Below the pieces are notes generated by a model. That model was not told where the DNA came from, made no database searches, and saw only the letters and a list, made by a program, of their open reading frames with translations. Of a DNA stretch of 64,000 nt, positions 33,607-43,937 are shown piece by piece; position 1 is the first letter of the stretch, and every line of letters begins with the position of its first letter. The DNA is from Pleurodeles waltl (lineage: Eukaryota; Chordata; Amphibia; Caudata; Salamandridae). The DNA is taken from positions 1,054,857,554-1,054,921,553 of the forward strand of contig NC_090443.1 of NCBI RefSeq assembly GCF_031143425.1. Reading direction: 5' to 3'. The translations under genes and the position numbers were made by a program.

Positions 33607-33653
33607 AGACTCTCTTCAGAAAGGTTAGTCTCATCCTCTTTCGTATCTGGGGG

Positions 33654-34627
33654 TGTAGGAAAGTGCCACTATTGGCATGGTTACCACCCACTTTTTGCCT
33701 AGTGTTGATGCCAACTTTGAGTGAAAGTGGTGCCTCAACGTTCAGCAGGCAGCCCTCCTCCCTGTCTGACCAGTGGTGTGCCCGAGACACTCCCCTGGAC
33801 CTTGCCTGCAGCATCTGAGTGAACCCCGGGGTCCCACATAGACCAGCATTGGAAACCTGATGTCCTGTATGCACCTTGTACCTGGCTGCCCCTGTGCCGC
33901 TGAGGGTGTGTGTTTGGTGCCTACTTGTGACCCCTCCAGTGCTCTTCCAATGCCCCCTGGTCTGCCCTTCGAACTGCAGATATTTACCTGCAGGCAGGCC
34001 TGATTCCAAGTACCCGCTGTCTCGACAGGAGCCCACGTTAAATTTGCTCAACTTTGACCTCTGCACCCAGCCGGCCCCGTGTTGCTGGTGGTGGGTGTTT
34101 GGGGTTTACTTGGACCCCAACCAGTGTACTAACTAAAACCTGGAGACTGAAACTGTAAGTGTTGTACTAACCTGTAAACCGACCTCACATTTCTTCCCCC
34201 AAGAACTGTTTCTGAAAATTGTACTGCGTCCATTTTTAAAACAGATTATTGCCAATAATTCAAAAACTGTATTACTTACCTATTTCAAAGTACTGTTGAT
34301 ACCTGTGTGAAATGCGAAACTTTTAAAGTACTTACCTGCATTTTGAATCTTGTGGTTCTAAAAATAAATTAAGAAAATATATTTTTGCTATATAAAAAGC
34401 ATTGGTCTGGAGTTAAGCTATTGAGTGTGTGCTTCTTCTGTTGTCTGTGTGTGTACAACAAATGCTTTGCACTACCCTCTGATAAGCCTAAAAGCTCGAT
34501 CACACTACCACAAAAGAGAGCAATAGCATTATCTACTTTGGCCTCTGTCAAGCCTCTGGGGAACCCCTGGACTCTGTGCACAGTGTATCTCACTTTGATA
34601 TAGTATTTACAGAGCCAGCTTCCTACA
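33654..34627 (+). repeat. 3' LTR of the plus-strand Gmr1-like element
   Basis: Starts TGTAGGAAAGTGCC and ends GCTTCCTACA, 974 bases. It corresponds block by block to 20440-21341. It is much shorter than the 2.69-kb LTRs of the other copy while sharing the end sequences, so the two copies belong to different subfamilies. Confidence 0.82.
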
Positions 34628-36418
34628 CAGGATAAATGAAAATACGCTTCAGCAAGTCGAGATACTGAGGTCCAGAGCTGACAGGATCTAGGCCAGCGTG
34701 AGCATTTTTAGTTTGTCCTTTGGTGGCAAGGCATTCAGGGTTCGAAGGTACAGGATAGGCTGAAGCCCCCTGTCTTTTTTTGGGATGAGGAAACAGTGAG
34801 GGTAAGAAGCCCCGCCTCCTTCCAAGTCTGTACCCTCTCAGTGGCATCCTGGGTGATCGAAAAGGGCACCTTGTGTAAAAGGGTGGACAAATGGTTCCCT
34901 GGAATGCATTCTGGCGTGAGAGGAATATTGGGCAGGGAGAAGAGAAAGGCAGGGCATAGCCATTTTGAACAATCTGTAAGACCCATCTGTCAGATGTGTT
35001 GGATCACCAACCTCGGAGTAAATGCTGAATTCTGTCCCCAACTACTTAGGAATGCACCACTAATGGCAAAATAAAGCGGTTTGTTGGCCGTTGTAGCAGG
35101 TGAGGAGTACTGGCATGCTGCCCGCAGACCTGCATCCATAACCTTGAAAGAGGTGGGACATCTGTTGCATCACTGGCTGGGAAGGCTGTCTCGGTCTATA
35201 CCCCAGCCCTCTGGAATAGCCTTTAAAATTTCAGAACGGAAACTATGTGGAAGAGATCACCAGCCCCAAGGAATGTGCTGTAGTTCTGCTGTCTACAAAG
35301 CATTCCAATGCAGAGTCCACCTTCTCGCCAAAGAGACAGGACACATCAAAGGGCATGTCCAATAGGGAGCCCTGGATATCAACGCAAAAGTCTTTGGATC
35401 TCAACCATGTGTGCCTATGAAAGGCAACATTGGTACCAACCGCTCTGGCCAGGTAATTGGCAGTATCTAGGCCAGTACGGATATCACATCTAGCTGCATC
35501 ATGCCCATCATGTAACATCTGGCAAAGAGGCTCTGGGACTTCCTGCAGGATCTCGCTGACCGTGTCCCAGTGGGCATGTGTGTAGTGACCCATCAGGCAA
35601 ACTGCATTCACGGGCCACTGTGGAGTGGGGTGCTTGGTGAGGACACCCAGGCCATGAGGCGCTGTTCTATGATCTCTGGCCACCTGCCTATTCACTGGCG
35701 GGCGAGAACATGGTTTCGATCAAGTAGATATAAGAATGTCTGTGAGGGCATCATTAAAAGGTATGGATTCAGATGTTGCTGGCCCAGGCTGCAGTATTTC
35801 TGTCAGAATATTTATTTCCATTTCAAGAGAGGGTAGCGGTAATTCTAGTGCCTCAGCTGGTCTTAGAACCACCACCGCAAATGAGGTGCTCTTTTCCGTT
35901 GGTACCAATCTGGCGAGTCATGCTGCGTCTTAACAGAGGTATCAAACCCACTGATGTTCTGCAAATAACAGTATAAGACATCATCGGTATGATGAGGGGA
36001 GGAGCAAGCCATCACCAGTATCATCAACATCCTGGGGTGCACCCCAGAATAGGAGCCTAAAAGGCAATGGAGCCTCTGCTGGTAATTGAGATGAGGCAGA
36101 GGAACGGGGTGGTTCAGGCTGCATGATAACGAGTTCTGCTTTTGTGTTTTCGCAGTGCAGCATTGATTGGGCTTGGGCTGATGTCAGTTTGAAGTCTAAC
36201 ATTGACCCCGGCACCAGATTATCCTCTAGCACTGGCAGCAACAGTGTTGGGTGACAGGAACTGTTGTGGATCTCAGTGCTATAGCAGAAGTCCATACCCT
36301 CCCAATAACGAGTCCCAAATGAACAGACTATGCCAGTGAGGGACCTGCTGGCAGTATCCATACTGGAAGCCTCAGAGAGTCCGTGGGGCCCGAAGGCAGA
36401 GAGGAGGCAGAAGTACAC
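34628..36418 (-). pseudogene. DIRS-like retrotransposon fragment (gag and start of reverse transcriptase)
   Basis: On the minus strand one frame from 36418 to 35243 reads as a decayed gag with two internal stops. The segment WLRSKDFCVDIQGSLLDMPF, followed by FGEKVDSALE, is typical of vertebrate DIRS-type gag. Further downstream, around 34800-34728, FLIPKKDRGLQPILYLRTL resembles the start of a DIRS/gypsy-type reverse transcriptase. The fragment stops at the LTR boundary at 34627. No tyrosine recombinase is present. Assignment rests on motif memory. Confidence 0.55.
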
Positions 36419-38263
36419 TGAAATGTTTTAGTATGGCCTCTTTAAAGACCTCCATTTACTGAGAAGTTGATGATGGCCCAGGAAATGTGGGGTGTCAGGA
36501 TCAATGAGAGATCAGTTCCCTGGTGGGGACCTCAAAGGAGTGTGACTGATATAGTGATGCTCTTGCCTACTATCTTTGGAGTCAGAGTTGGTGATTGGGG
36601 TTGAGTCGTGGTTCACTTTTTATGCTTGTGTTTTGACTAGGACTTCAACTTACCAGAGGATTTTGAGCACAAAGTTGAATGGTTATGGCAGCAGCCTCAG
36701 GACTGGGACTAATTGCGGACATGCAACCTGAAGCAGGACCTGATCGAAAGCTGTGACTTCTTCTTGTGTTCAGTGACATACAACTTCCTCTCCTGGTATT
36801 GGGTTGCCTTTGGGTCATGAGGGTGCACTTATCACACAACTCAGAATTGTGTCCTGAGCCCAAACACAGACCTTGTATGGGTTCATAACCGCCATTTGCT
36901 TCCTGCAGGCACTAAATGGCTTGAAACTTTTTTTCAGTATGGAGATCATTCCTTAGCACGCTGTGAAATTGTTTTAGAAGTTGTTGGATAATCAACAAAA
37001 TTGGCAATGGAGCTCCAGATATGCGTTGGAAGGTGCAGAAAGAACGGGTCTGATGTCAGAGCTGTGTGGTGGTGCTTATATGAGGCTCTGCTCTGTCACT
37101 TCCAGGGCTGTATAGAGCCGACGGAGGGTCGCAGAACAGCAAGCAGCATGTGGAAGTACTGCTGTGAAGAAATCTTCAGATCCAGTCTGGCACCTAGGGG
37201 ATAAGCTAAGGTGAGGAATTGACATATCCATCAGAAAAACATTGCACCAGAATTGAAATGTCACTTACACGGGCTAAAAGCAGACATTTACCCATGAATA
37301 GGGCTGTCATTAAATGAATTTATACTTGGCATTGGAGTCCAGGTAGCTAATTCTGGTGTAAATACAGAAAGACTACTGCTGAGAAACTGAATAGTCTATG
37401 GGCTCACCCGGTGCCCGGAATTATTGTAACATCAAATTCAGGGAGGTTGGCAGCCACTACACTGTTAGCAGGGCACTCACGTGACGAGGCATATCTTGTG
37501 TGATAGCAGTGCATACGTATTAAATGACGTATCACATCAAGACATCAGCACATTGCGTCTCACCCACGTGATTGTGAATGAAGTGGTGTCCTCAGGTGAG
37601 GAGCAGTGCATATCCTTACAGTAGTGACGTAATGAATCATCTTGTGAGGTCACCACTAATTTGCCCTTGAAGGAAGCCATTTTAGAAATCCTGTTGTTGC
37701 AGATAGTGTGCTAAAAGGACACTGCATGTTTCAACCTGTGAAACAGGAGTCGACGGCCATTCTCATTTTTAGAGTGGATGCGAAACTAAGACATTGTCAA
37801 GTGGGCAGTTTTGTCACATGTAAAATCCATAAGTAAGACTGGTGGAATTGATAAACAAGGACACAGTAAAACTGCTGTAGCTGAGTACATCGCTAAAATG
37901 TGACGATGAACACTGCTCAGGGATGAGTTTGGCAGCACCCAAGCCATTTAGGCCAGCAGGAGGTGAACTGGTAGTCATTCTTTGGGTCCACGAGCTTGAG
38001 AATGTACAACTAACTCAAGAAAAAAAGAAAATAAGACATGATGGTCAAAATGTTGTTTTCAAAAATACTGTTGAGTATCTTGATATACTTTTATCACCCA
38101 TAGTCTGTGTATCGATAGATAGGCTTAAGCTTTTTCTAAGAAAACAAGGAAAGCATGGACGACTATATTATGGTGCTAAAAAAAATAGCTTCATTGTGTC
38201 AGTTTAAAGCACAACACGATAACTATGCTAACAGATAGTATATCTATACTCTATAGAGAATAT
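36419..38263. other. Unassigned intergenic DNA, perhaps DIRS 5' region at its left
   Basis: No gene found. The part next to 36418 could be the 5' end of the DIRS-like element. The segment at about 37000-37270 has a repeat-like character (GTGAAGAAATCTTCAGATCC) that I cannot classify. Confidence 0.35.
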
Positions 38264-38434
38264 GGGCCTGATTACGACTTTGGCAGAGGGGATTATTCCG
38301 TCCCAAATGTGCCGGATATCCCGCCCGCCTTATCACGAGTTCCATAGGATATAATGGGCTTGTAATTCGGCGGGCGGGATATCCGTCACATTTGGGACGG
38401 AATAATCCCCTCCGTCGAAGTCGTAATCAGGCCC
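38264..38434. mobile_element. 171-bp foldback MITE (GGGCCTGATTACGAC family), copy 1
   Basis: Nearly the whole element is one inverted repeat: arms of about 65-80 bases start GGGCCTGATTACGACTT on both strands and share GGGATTATTCCGTCCCAAAT. TAT is duplicated at 38261-38263 and 38435-38437. A transcript would fold into a long hairpin. Confidence 0.9.
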
Positions 38435-38455
38435 TATATCTAGTGTAGATATACA

Positions 38456-39390
38456 GGCCCATATTTATACTTTTTGACGCTAAACTGCGCTAACGCAGTT
38501 TAGCGTGAAAAAATTTTGCGCCGTCTAACGCCATTCTGAAGCGCCATGCGGGCGCCGTATTTATGGAATGGCGTTAGACGGCGCAATCAGACCGGCGCTG
38601 CCTGGTGTGCGTGGAAAAAAAACACGTAGACCAGGCAGCTCCGGCGTTGGGAAAAAATGACGTTAGGGCATCTTAAAATGGCGCAAGTCAGGTTGACGCT
38701 AAAAAATCGTCTTAACCCGACTTGCGCCATTTTTTAACGACGCCCATCCCCCATCAACATGACTCCTATCATTGTAAAGATAGGAGTCATGCCCCCTTGC
38801 CCAATGGCCATGCCCAGGGGACTTATGTCCCCTGGGCATGGTCATTGGGCATAGTGGCATGTAGGGGGGCACAAATCAGGCCCCCCTATGCCACAAAAAA
38901 TTTAAAAAAAAAAAAAAAAAAATACTTACCTGAACTTACCTGAATGTCCCTGGGGTGGGTCCCTCCAGCCTTGGGTGTCCTCCTGGGGTGGGCAAGGGTG
39001 GCAGGGGGGGTCCCTGGGGGCAGGGGAGGGCACTCTGGGCTCATTTTGAGCCCACTTGTCCCTTAACGCCATGCCTGACCCAGGCGTTAAAAAGCGGCGC
39101 AAATGCGCCGTTTTTAGCCACGCCCACTCCCGGGCGTCTCTTTTGCCCGGGAGTATAAATACCACGTAAAGGCCTGGGAGTCATTTTTTAAGACGGGAAC
39201 GCCTCCCTTGCATATCATTAACGCAAGGAAGGGGTTCACGCTAAAAAATGACGCACATTCCGGGAACTTTGGCGCTAGACGCCTCTAACGCCATAGTATA
39301 AATATGGCGTTAGTTGGCGTTAGTTTAGCGTCGAATTTGCGTCGAAAAAAACGACGCAAATTCGGCGCAACCAGAGTATAAATACGGCCC
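38456..39390. mobile_element. 935-bp hairpin-rich MITE, GGCCC..TTTATAC family
   Basis: Ends are GGCCCATATTTATAC and, reversed, GGGCCGTATTTATAC, flanked by ACA at 38453-38455 and 39391-39393. Inside are serial inverted repeats: GACGCTAAACTGCG (38476 on), GCGCCGTCTAACGCCATTC with its partner near 38565-38583, ATGACTCCTATC with GATAGGAGTCAT at 38759-38790, and GCCCAATGGCCATGCCCAGG with a near-complement to about 38850. A poly-A run lies at 38902-38921. No protein coding. It is a long relative of the elements at 6407 and 22440. Confidence 0.82.
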
Positions 39391-41264
39391 ACAATATCAA
39401 GACATGGCTGTTTGAACGAACAGAGCACCCTGAAGCAGCTGGTAACTTCAGAACCTTGAGATCCTCATAGGTGATTTGCCACGATTTATAAATCCTGATT
39501 AATTGATTGATACTGCATATTAGTAACCCAAATACCCAGTGTGAATGGGGAGAAAGATGCTTAATAATGTAATTGCAGAAATCTACAAGGCAGAGTTAAT
39601 TTGAATGTGTGGTCAGGTGGTTTTGGAGGATACAAGTATACAACAGAATGAAGGTGACAGCAAAGAACGGAAAGGAGGACCTGGAGGCTCTATCAGTTGT
39701 TAAGGAAAAATTGTGGAAAAAATAAGCAAGGGCTCACTGAATAAGTGTAACAGATGTTCTAGCATAGAACATTTTGGGCCTGATTACAACTTTGGAAGAG
39801 GTGTTAATCCGTCCCAAAAGTGACGGTAAAGTGACGGATATACCACCAGCCGTATTATATCCTATGGAACTCGTAATATGGCTGGTGGTATATCCGTCAC
39901 ATTTGGGACGGATTAACACCTCCTCCAAAGATGTAATCAGGCCCTTTGTCTTCAGTAAAAAAATTTCCTCATGATTGCTCTGGAGATGGAACGATGGGAC
40001 ACGTAAGCGTTTGTAGGAATAAGGGGGTGAGACTGAGTTAGTAACGTGTAATGTGTGTTGAAGATGAGCAGAGGTTTGAGGAAGAAATGCGTGTAACACA
40101 GTAATCTATGGACTGGAGATAAAGATAGTAGCTGATTCTGGATCGCCTTACACAATGGTGAACAGGGATGTACGGAAAGAATACTTGGGTTAAAAGATGA
40201 ATACTGGGTTGCAGTGTGGTTAACCCAAAGACATGAAAAGGTAATATATATGAAGAGTGTCATTGTTTATGATTTATGTTCACTTTCTTGTGTATTGTTT
40301 AGGTTTTAGAGTGGGGCAGATCGCTGTTGATTAAGTGAGGGTGGTTCTAGTGTTATTCCTGTGCTCTTGAAGGTGTGGCATTCTGGGTTCTACTGGGGGT
40401 GCTTGACAGCTGGTTGGGGGTTGGAAAGTTTAGTTGCACTTGTAGGTGGAGGCTTCTATTGTGCTCCTCGAGGACTGTTAATAAATCACACTTGGATTGT
40501 ATAGGTGCACTCCTTACATAAAGAAGAAAACTGTAGCTAAAGGAGTAGTTGTACGCTGTCTAGCAAACTGAAGCCTAGATTCATCCATACAGGTGCCCCT
40601 ACGTCGGGGGCCTCACGTGATCCCGGGGGGCTCGAAGCGCTGGCCAAAAGAAAGATTATGCAGATAATAGTGCTTTGTTTTAAGTAGAAAAATGTTTATT
40701 ACATTTGTAAAAAGGTAACAGAACTTAACTGCAATGTTTGAATAAGTCCAGATGTAATCAAACATTGCCAACGTAATAGAATGGTTATGAAAAATTTTGA
40801 GGGGGTGTCTGATGATTTATTTTTCCCCATTGGCAGGGCGCAGCATTAACAGGTTTTAATACCACTGCCCTACGTGGTCAGTCTGCGGGATTCAAGAGGA
40901 TGACCAGGTACGGGGCAGTGCACGGCCTTCTGAGTCACAAGATTACGGTTGATGCATGACCGGTTTTCTACCAGCACCACCAATATTTTGATGTCCCGGA
41001 GGATTTAAAACGAAGCCAAAGATAATGGCGGTATTGTTAGCCTTTGTCTCTCAGGCTTTCAAACAGCAGTATAAATAGAAAGCACTTTTAAATGTGTTCT
41101 GTGGTTCTGCTGAGGATGCACGGCTAATAATTATAGTAAACAAAGACGGAAAAGTGATGTTACCATGAATAAACATGACTTTTTTTCTAGGCCTATTTAA
41201 TATTACGCCTAGGCATTTGCAGACTGAACGTAACATCAAATGGCAGTATTTCCACACGATGCAC
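39391..41264. other. Intergenic DNA upstream of SELENOH
   Basis: Apart from the MITE at 39776-39944 I see no gene. Open frames are short and without domains. A short GC-rich patch at 40600-40640 is not accompanied by coding signals. Confidence 0.4.
39776..39944. mobile_element. 169-bp foldback MITE, copy 2
   Basis: Same family as 38264-38434: starts GGGCCTGATTACAACTTTGG, and the reversed right end is GGGCCTGATTACATCTTTGG. TTT is duplicated at 39773-39775 and 39945-39947. The centre keeps CCTATGGAACTCGTAATA. Nearly complete foldback. Confidence 0.9.
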
Positions 41265-42459
41265 ACACTTGGGTGCACCAGGACAGGGCCCACCACGTGC
41301 CTTCTCCCGCCGCACCCCCCTAGCCTCGCTTTCGCAGGCTCCGCCCCCTCCAGAGCCTTCTCCCATTTACATTGCGACGGCGTCGACGGATCCCGTGCAA
41401 ACATGGCCGCCGAGCCCTTGTCCTTCTTCTGTCTTTGGCGAGGCCCCGCCCTCCTCTTCAGGTGTGTTAGGTAAGAGCGCGGAAGGTACCAAGATGAGGC
41501 CACGGCGGGGGTGGCCCGGTCAGCGCAGGAGGCGTCTCACCGCCAGGCAGGTCACACTTGTGCGAGGTGCGCTGTCTGTGAGCCGCACAGACGGGTGCAG
41601 CAGAGAGGGGCGCCCTCTGCTCGCGCGGCGGGGCTGGAGCCTCTCCCCCGTCGGATGGTTTGAACGGGGCGGTCCTTCGCGGGGTCACGTGAGGTCGGCG
41701 GTTTCGCGCGCTTGGATCCGTGTTGTTGTGTCTGTGGCGCGTGTGGTGCTCGGCGCTGTACCTCAGGTCTTCGGTGCGCTACCTCCCAGGTAGGTGAGGC
41801 CGGGGGTCGGCTGAGAGGCTTCTCCCTCCGTGTAACAGGCGCTGTCCTGTGGGTGCTGCGGTCTCATGCCCGGCTGCGGGAGAGGGGGACCCTCGCTGAA
41901 GAGTTTTGCGCATTGGGGTCCCCCACAAATTAACCTGGGGGCACCGCTTGATCATTAGTGACACCGGTGACCCCCACAAAAGAGCACCGCCCCCCCATCA
42001 TTACTGGAACCGAGGGAGCCCCTCAGTATTGGGCAGCGGGTGACCATTGTTGGAACTCGGGGACCCCCCCCCCCCCCCCAAGGAATCATTACTGGACTTT
42101 GCCCCCCTTCCTTAATGATCATTGGACTCTGCCCCCCCCCCCGGACAGTTAACGGTCCCTGGAAACCGGGCGCCTAGGGACGGACCCCACTGAAGGACTA
42201 CGGGAACCTCCACCCCCCCCATGAACACCTGGGGACCCCTCTTACTGTTGGGGCTCCCTCTGGGGCTCTGCCGCGTCCGCGCACTTCAAGTGCACGTTTC
42301 TTTCTATCTGCACAAGCGGGAGATGGGCGGAGGGAGAGCAGGTGAAACCTTCCCCCGCCACAGACCCGGGGGCGGCAGCGGGTGCCCCCCGGACCCCCGG
42401 GTCACGCTGCCCTCACCCCCTGTGTGCGCGGCGCTGACCCCCAACCCTTCCTTCCTCAG
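41265..42459 (+). promoter_or_regulatory. SELENOH: CpG-rich promoter region and 5' untranslated exon(s) of SELENOH
   Basis: GC- and CpG-dense, unlike its flanks. It contains Sp1-like GC boxes (CCGCCCCCTCC near 41341, CCCCGCCCTC near 41443) and a YY1-like ACATGGCCGCC at 41401-41411, a motif common just downstream of housekeeping starts. Strong donors are present at 41471 (TTAG then GTAAGA) and at 41790 (CCCAG then GTAGGTGAG). The coding exon begins after a clear acceptor (CTTCCTTCCTCAG, ending at 42459). A non-coding first exon joined across about 1 kb is therefore likely. The exact start site is not visible. Runs of C occur at 42065-42080 and 42132-42142. Confidence 0.6.
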
Positions 42460-42466
42460 GGTCTCG

Positions 42467-43912
42467 ATGGCTCCCAAGGGCCGGAAGCGGGCGGCGGCCG
42501 AGCCCGCAGCTGCTGTCAGTGCCCGGGTTAACGGGGTACAAGGAGCCGAGAAGAAAAGCAAAGGCCCCGGCGGCGCGGGGGCGCTGCGAGTCATCATCGA
42601 GCACTGGTGAGTGCGGCTTCACTTCTAGCGGGGCCCGGGGGGCTCTGGCGGGGTCATCTCAGGCGGGGGTGCAACGAGGGAACAGGCAGATGTGCTGGCG
42701 ACACGAGAGGGACACTCTGTACCCCAATGTGAGGCGCAGGAACCCTTGGTCCCGAGTCCAGAAAGGATGAAAGCTGTTAATGCAGCCTCAGAAAACGGCT
42801 TCCACTCCATAACTAATGTACTAAATGCACCTAACGCTTAGCCTATAGAGTTGCATTGTAGGTGGGTTGTTGTACCCTAAGAACATGTCTGCTTGTTGGT
42901 GAAGTGTTAAAGCTGTACCTGTGACTACTGTGCATTTTGTTTTAACACAGCAAGAGCTGACGAGTCTATGGGCGTCAGGCTGATGCAGTGATTCAAGCGC
43001 TGCGTCAGGGAGTCCCAGACCTCCCAGTGGAGGTGAACATGGAGAAACCCAGAAGGAACAGCTTTGAGGTGACCCTGGTAAAAGAAGATGGAAGCAGTAA
43101 GTAGGGCCATGCTTTAGGGCACAGCCTGTGGGAGTGGGGTTAACCTATTAAAAAATCAGGGCTTCTTGTGAGGATGGATACGCAGAGGTTGGTGTGAACA
43201 AGCTGTGCTGCAGTAAATACAGCATCCCACTCAGCGCAACTATCAAGTACTGGGGGAAGTAGGTGGGTGAGGAGGCAAGCACACGTGTAGTGCCCTTAGT
43301 GTGGGGGCAGAGCTGAGGTGCGAGGCGACTGAAGACGCGGAGTGACGAGGTAGGTAACATGCTGGCAGTTACCTATGGTCAGGGCCAATGTAATTATCCA
43401 GTTGTGCGGCCGCGGTGATTTTTGCATAATTACAGATTTGCCGAACAATCCGCAATCTGCAGATTTTAACAGGAATAACTGTTCTTGCTAGCTCAAACGG
43501 TTCAGAAGTTACTAAAATGCAGAAACACGTATTCCTGGCCAGCGGAAAGACGTTTTTAAACTGGTAGCGATGAGCTGCAACCAATGCCCAGTTAGTGTTC
43601 ATAATTGTTGTAATTTTTAAACATTAAATAATAACATAATAAAGTGCCGCATTGCCCTGCATAATTTGCCCTTTCATGCCGCACAATTTACTCAACGCTG
43701 CCGCTTAATTTTGCCCTCCCCGGCCGCATAATTCCATTGCGGCCCGAGTATAGTTTTAGTACGCAGGATGAAAGATCCACTGTTAACCTGCTCGGTCCTT
43801 GTGTTCAACAGAAGTGGAGCTGTGGAGTGGCATCAAGAAGGGGCCCCCACGCAAGCTGAAGTTCCCAGAACCAGAGGTCATCGTGGAAGTTTTTAAAAAT
43901 AGTTCACAGTAA
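42467..43912 (+). CDS. SELENOH: Selenoprotein H, three coding exons, in-frame TGA for selenocysteine
   Basis: Small nuclear/nucleolar thioredoxin-fold redox protein of the Rdx family. Coding exons: 42467-42606 (donor GTGAGT), 42951-43096 (acceptor TTTTAACACAG, donor GTAAGT) and 43812-43912 (acceptor TTCAACAG; stop TAA at 43910-43912). Phases fit and give 128 residues, against 122 for the human protein. The cysteine codon is split across intron 1. The next codons read AAG AGC TGA, so the redox motif is Cys47-Lys-Ser-Sec50, with the TGA at 42958-42960. Basic N-terminal clusters (GRKRAAAE, EKKSK) suit nuclear targeting. Downstream family hallmarks are RVYGRQA, LPVEVN, KPRRNSFEVTL and WSGIKKGPPRKLKFPEP. 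A plain reader would stop at TGA; the SECIS at 46369-46439 supports recoding. An upstream in-frame extension lies mostly in the preceding intron and is not used. Confidence 0.95.
42958..42960 (+). other. SELENOH: Selenocysteine codon TGA
   Basis: In-frame TGA at codon 50 in a CxxU motif, followed without a break by 78 conserved codons. It lies 136 bases before the end of its exon and about 300 bases of mature mRNA before the SECIS core, more than the minimum spacing known for mammalian recoding. Confidence 0.93.
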
Positions 43913-43937
43913 AGGTCTGTGACTGGAGGAGACTAAG

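Noticed and set aside
41269..41793. 174-codon open frame in the CpG-rich region
   Set aside because: Low-complexity Pro/Arg/Ser content caused by GC richness; it crosses strong splice donors of the SELENOH 5' region.
42221..42610. 129-codon frame giving SELENOH a longer N-terminus
   Set aside because: A clear splice acceptor ends at 42459, just before the ATG at 42467; the upstream part is intron-like and family proteins start at MAP.
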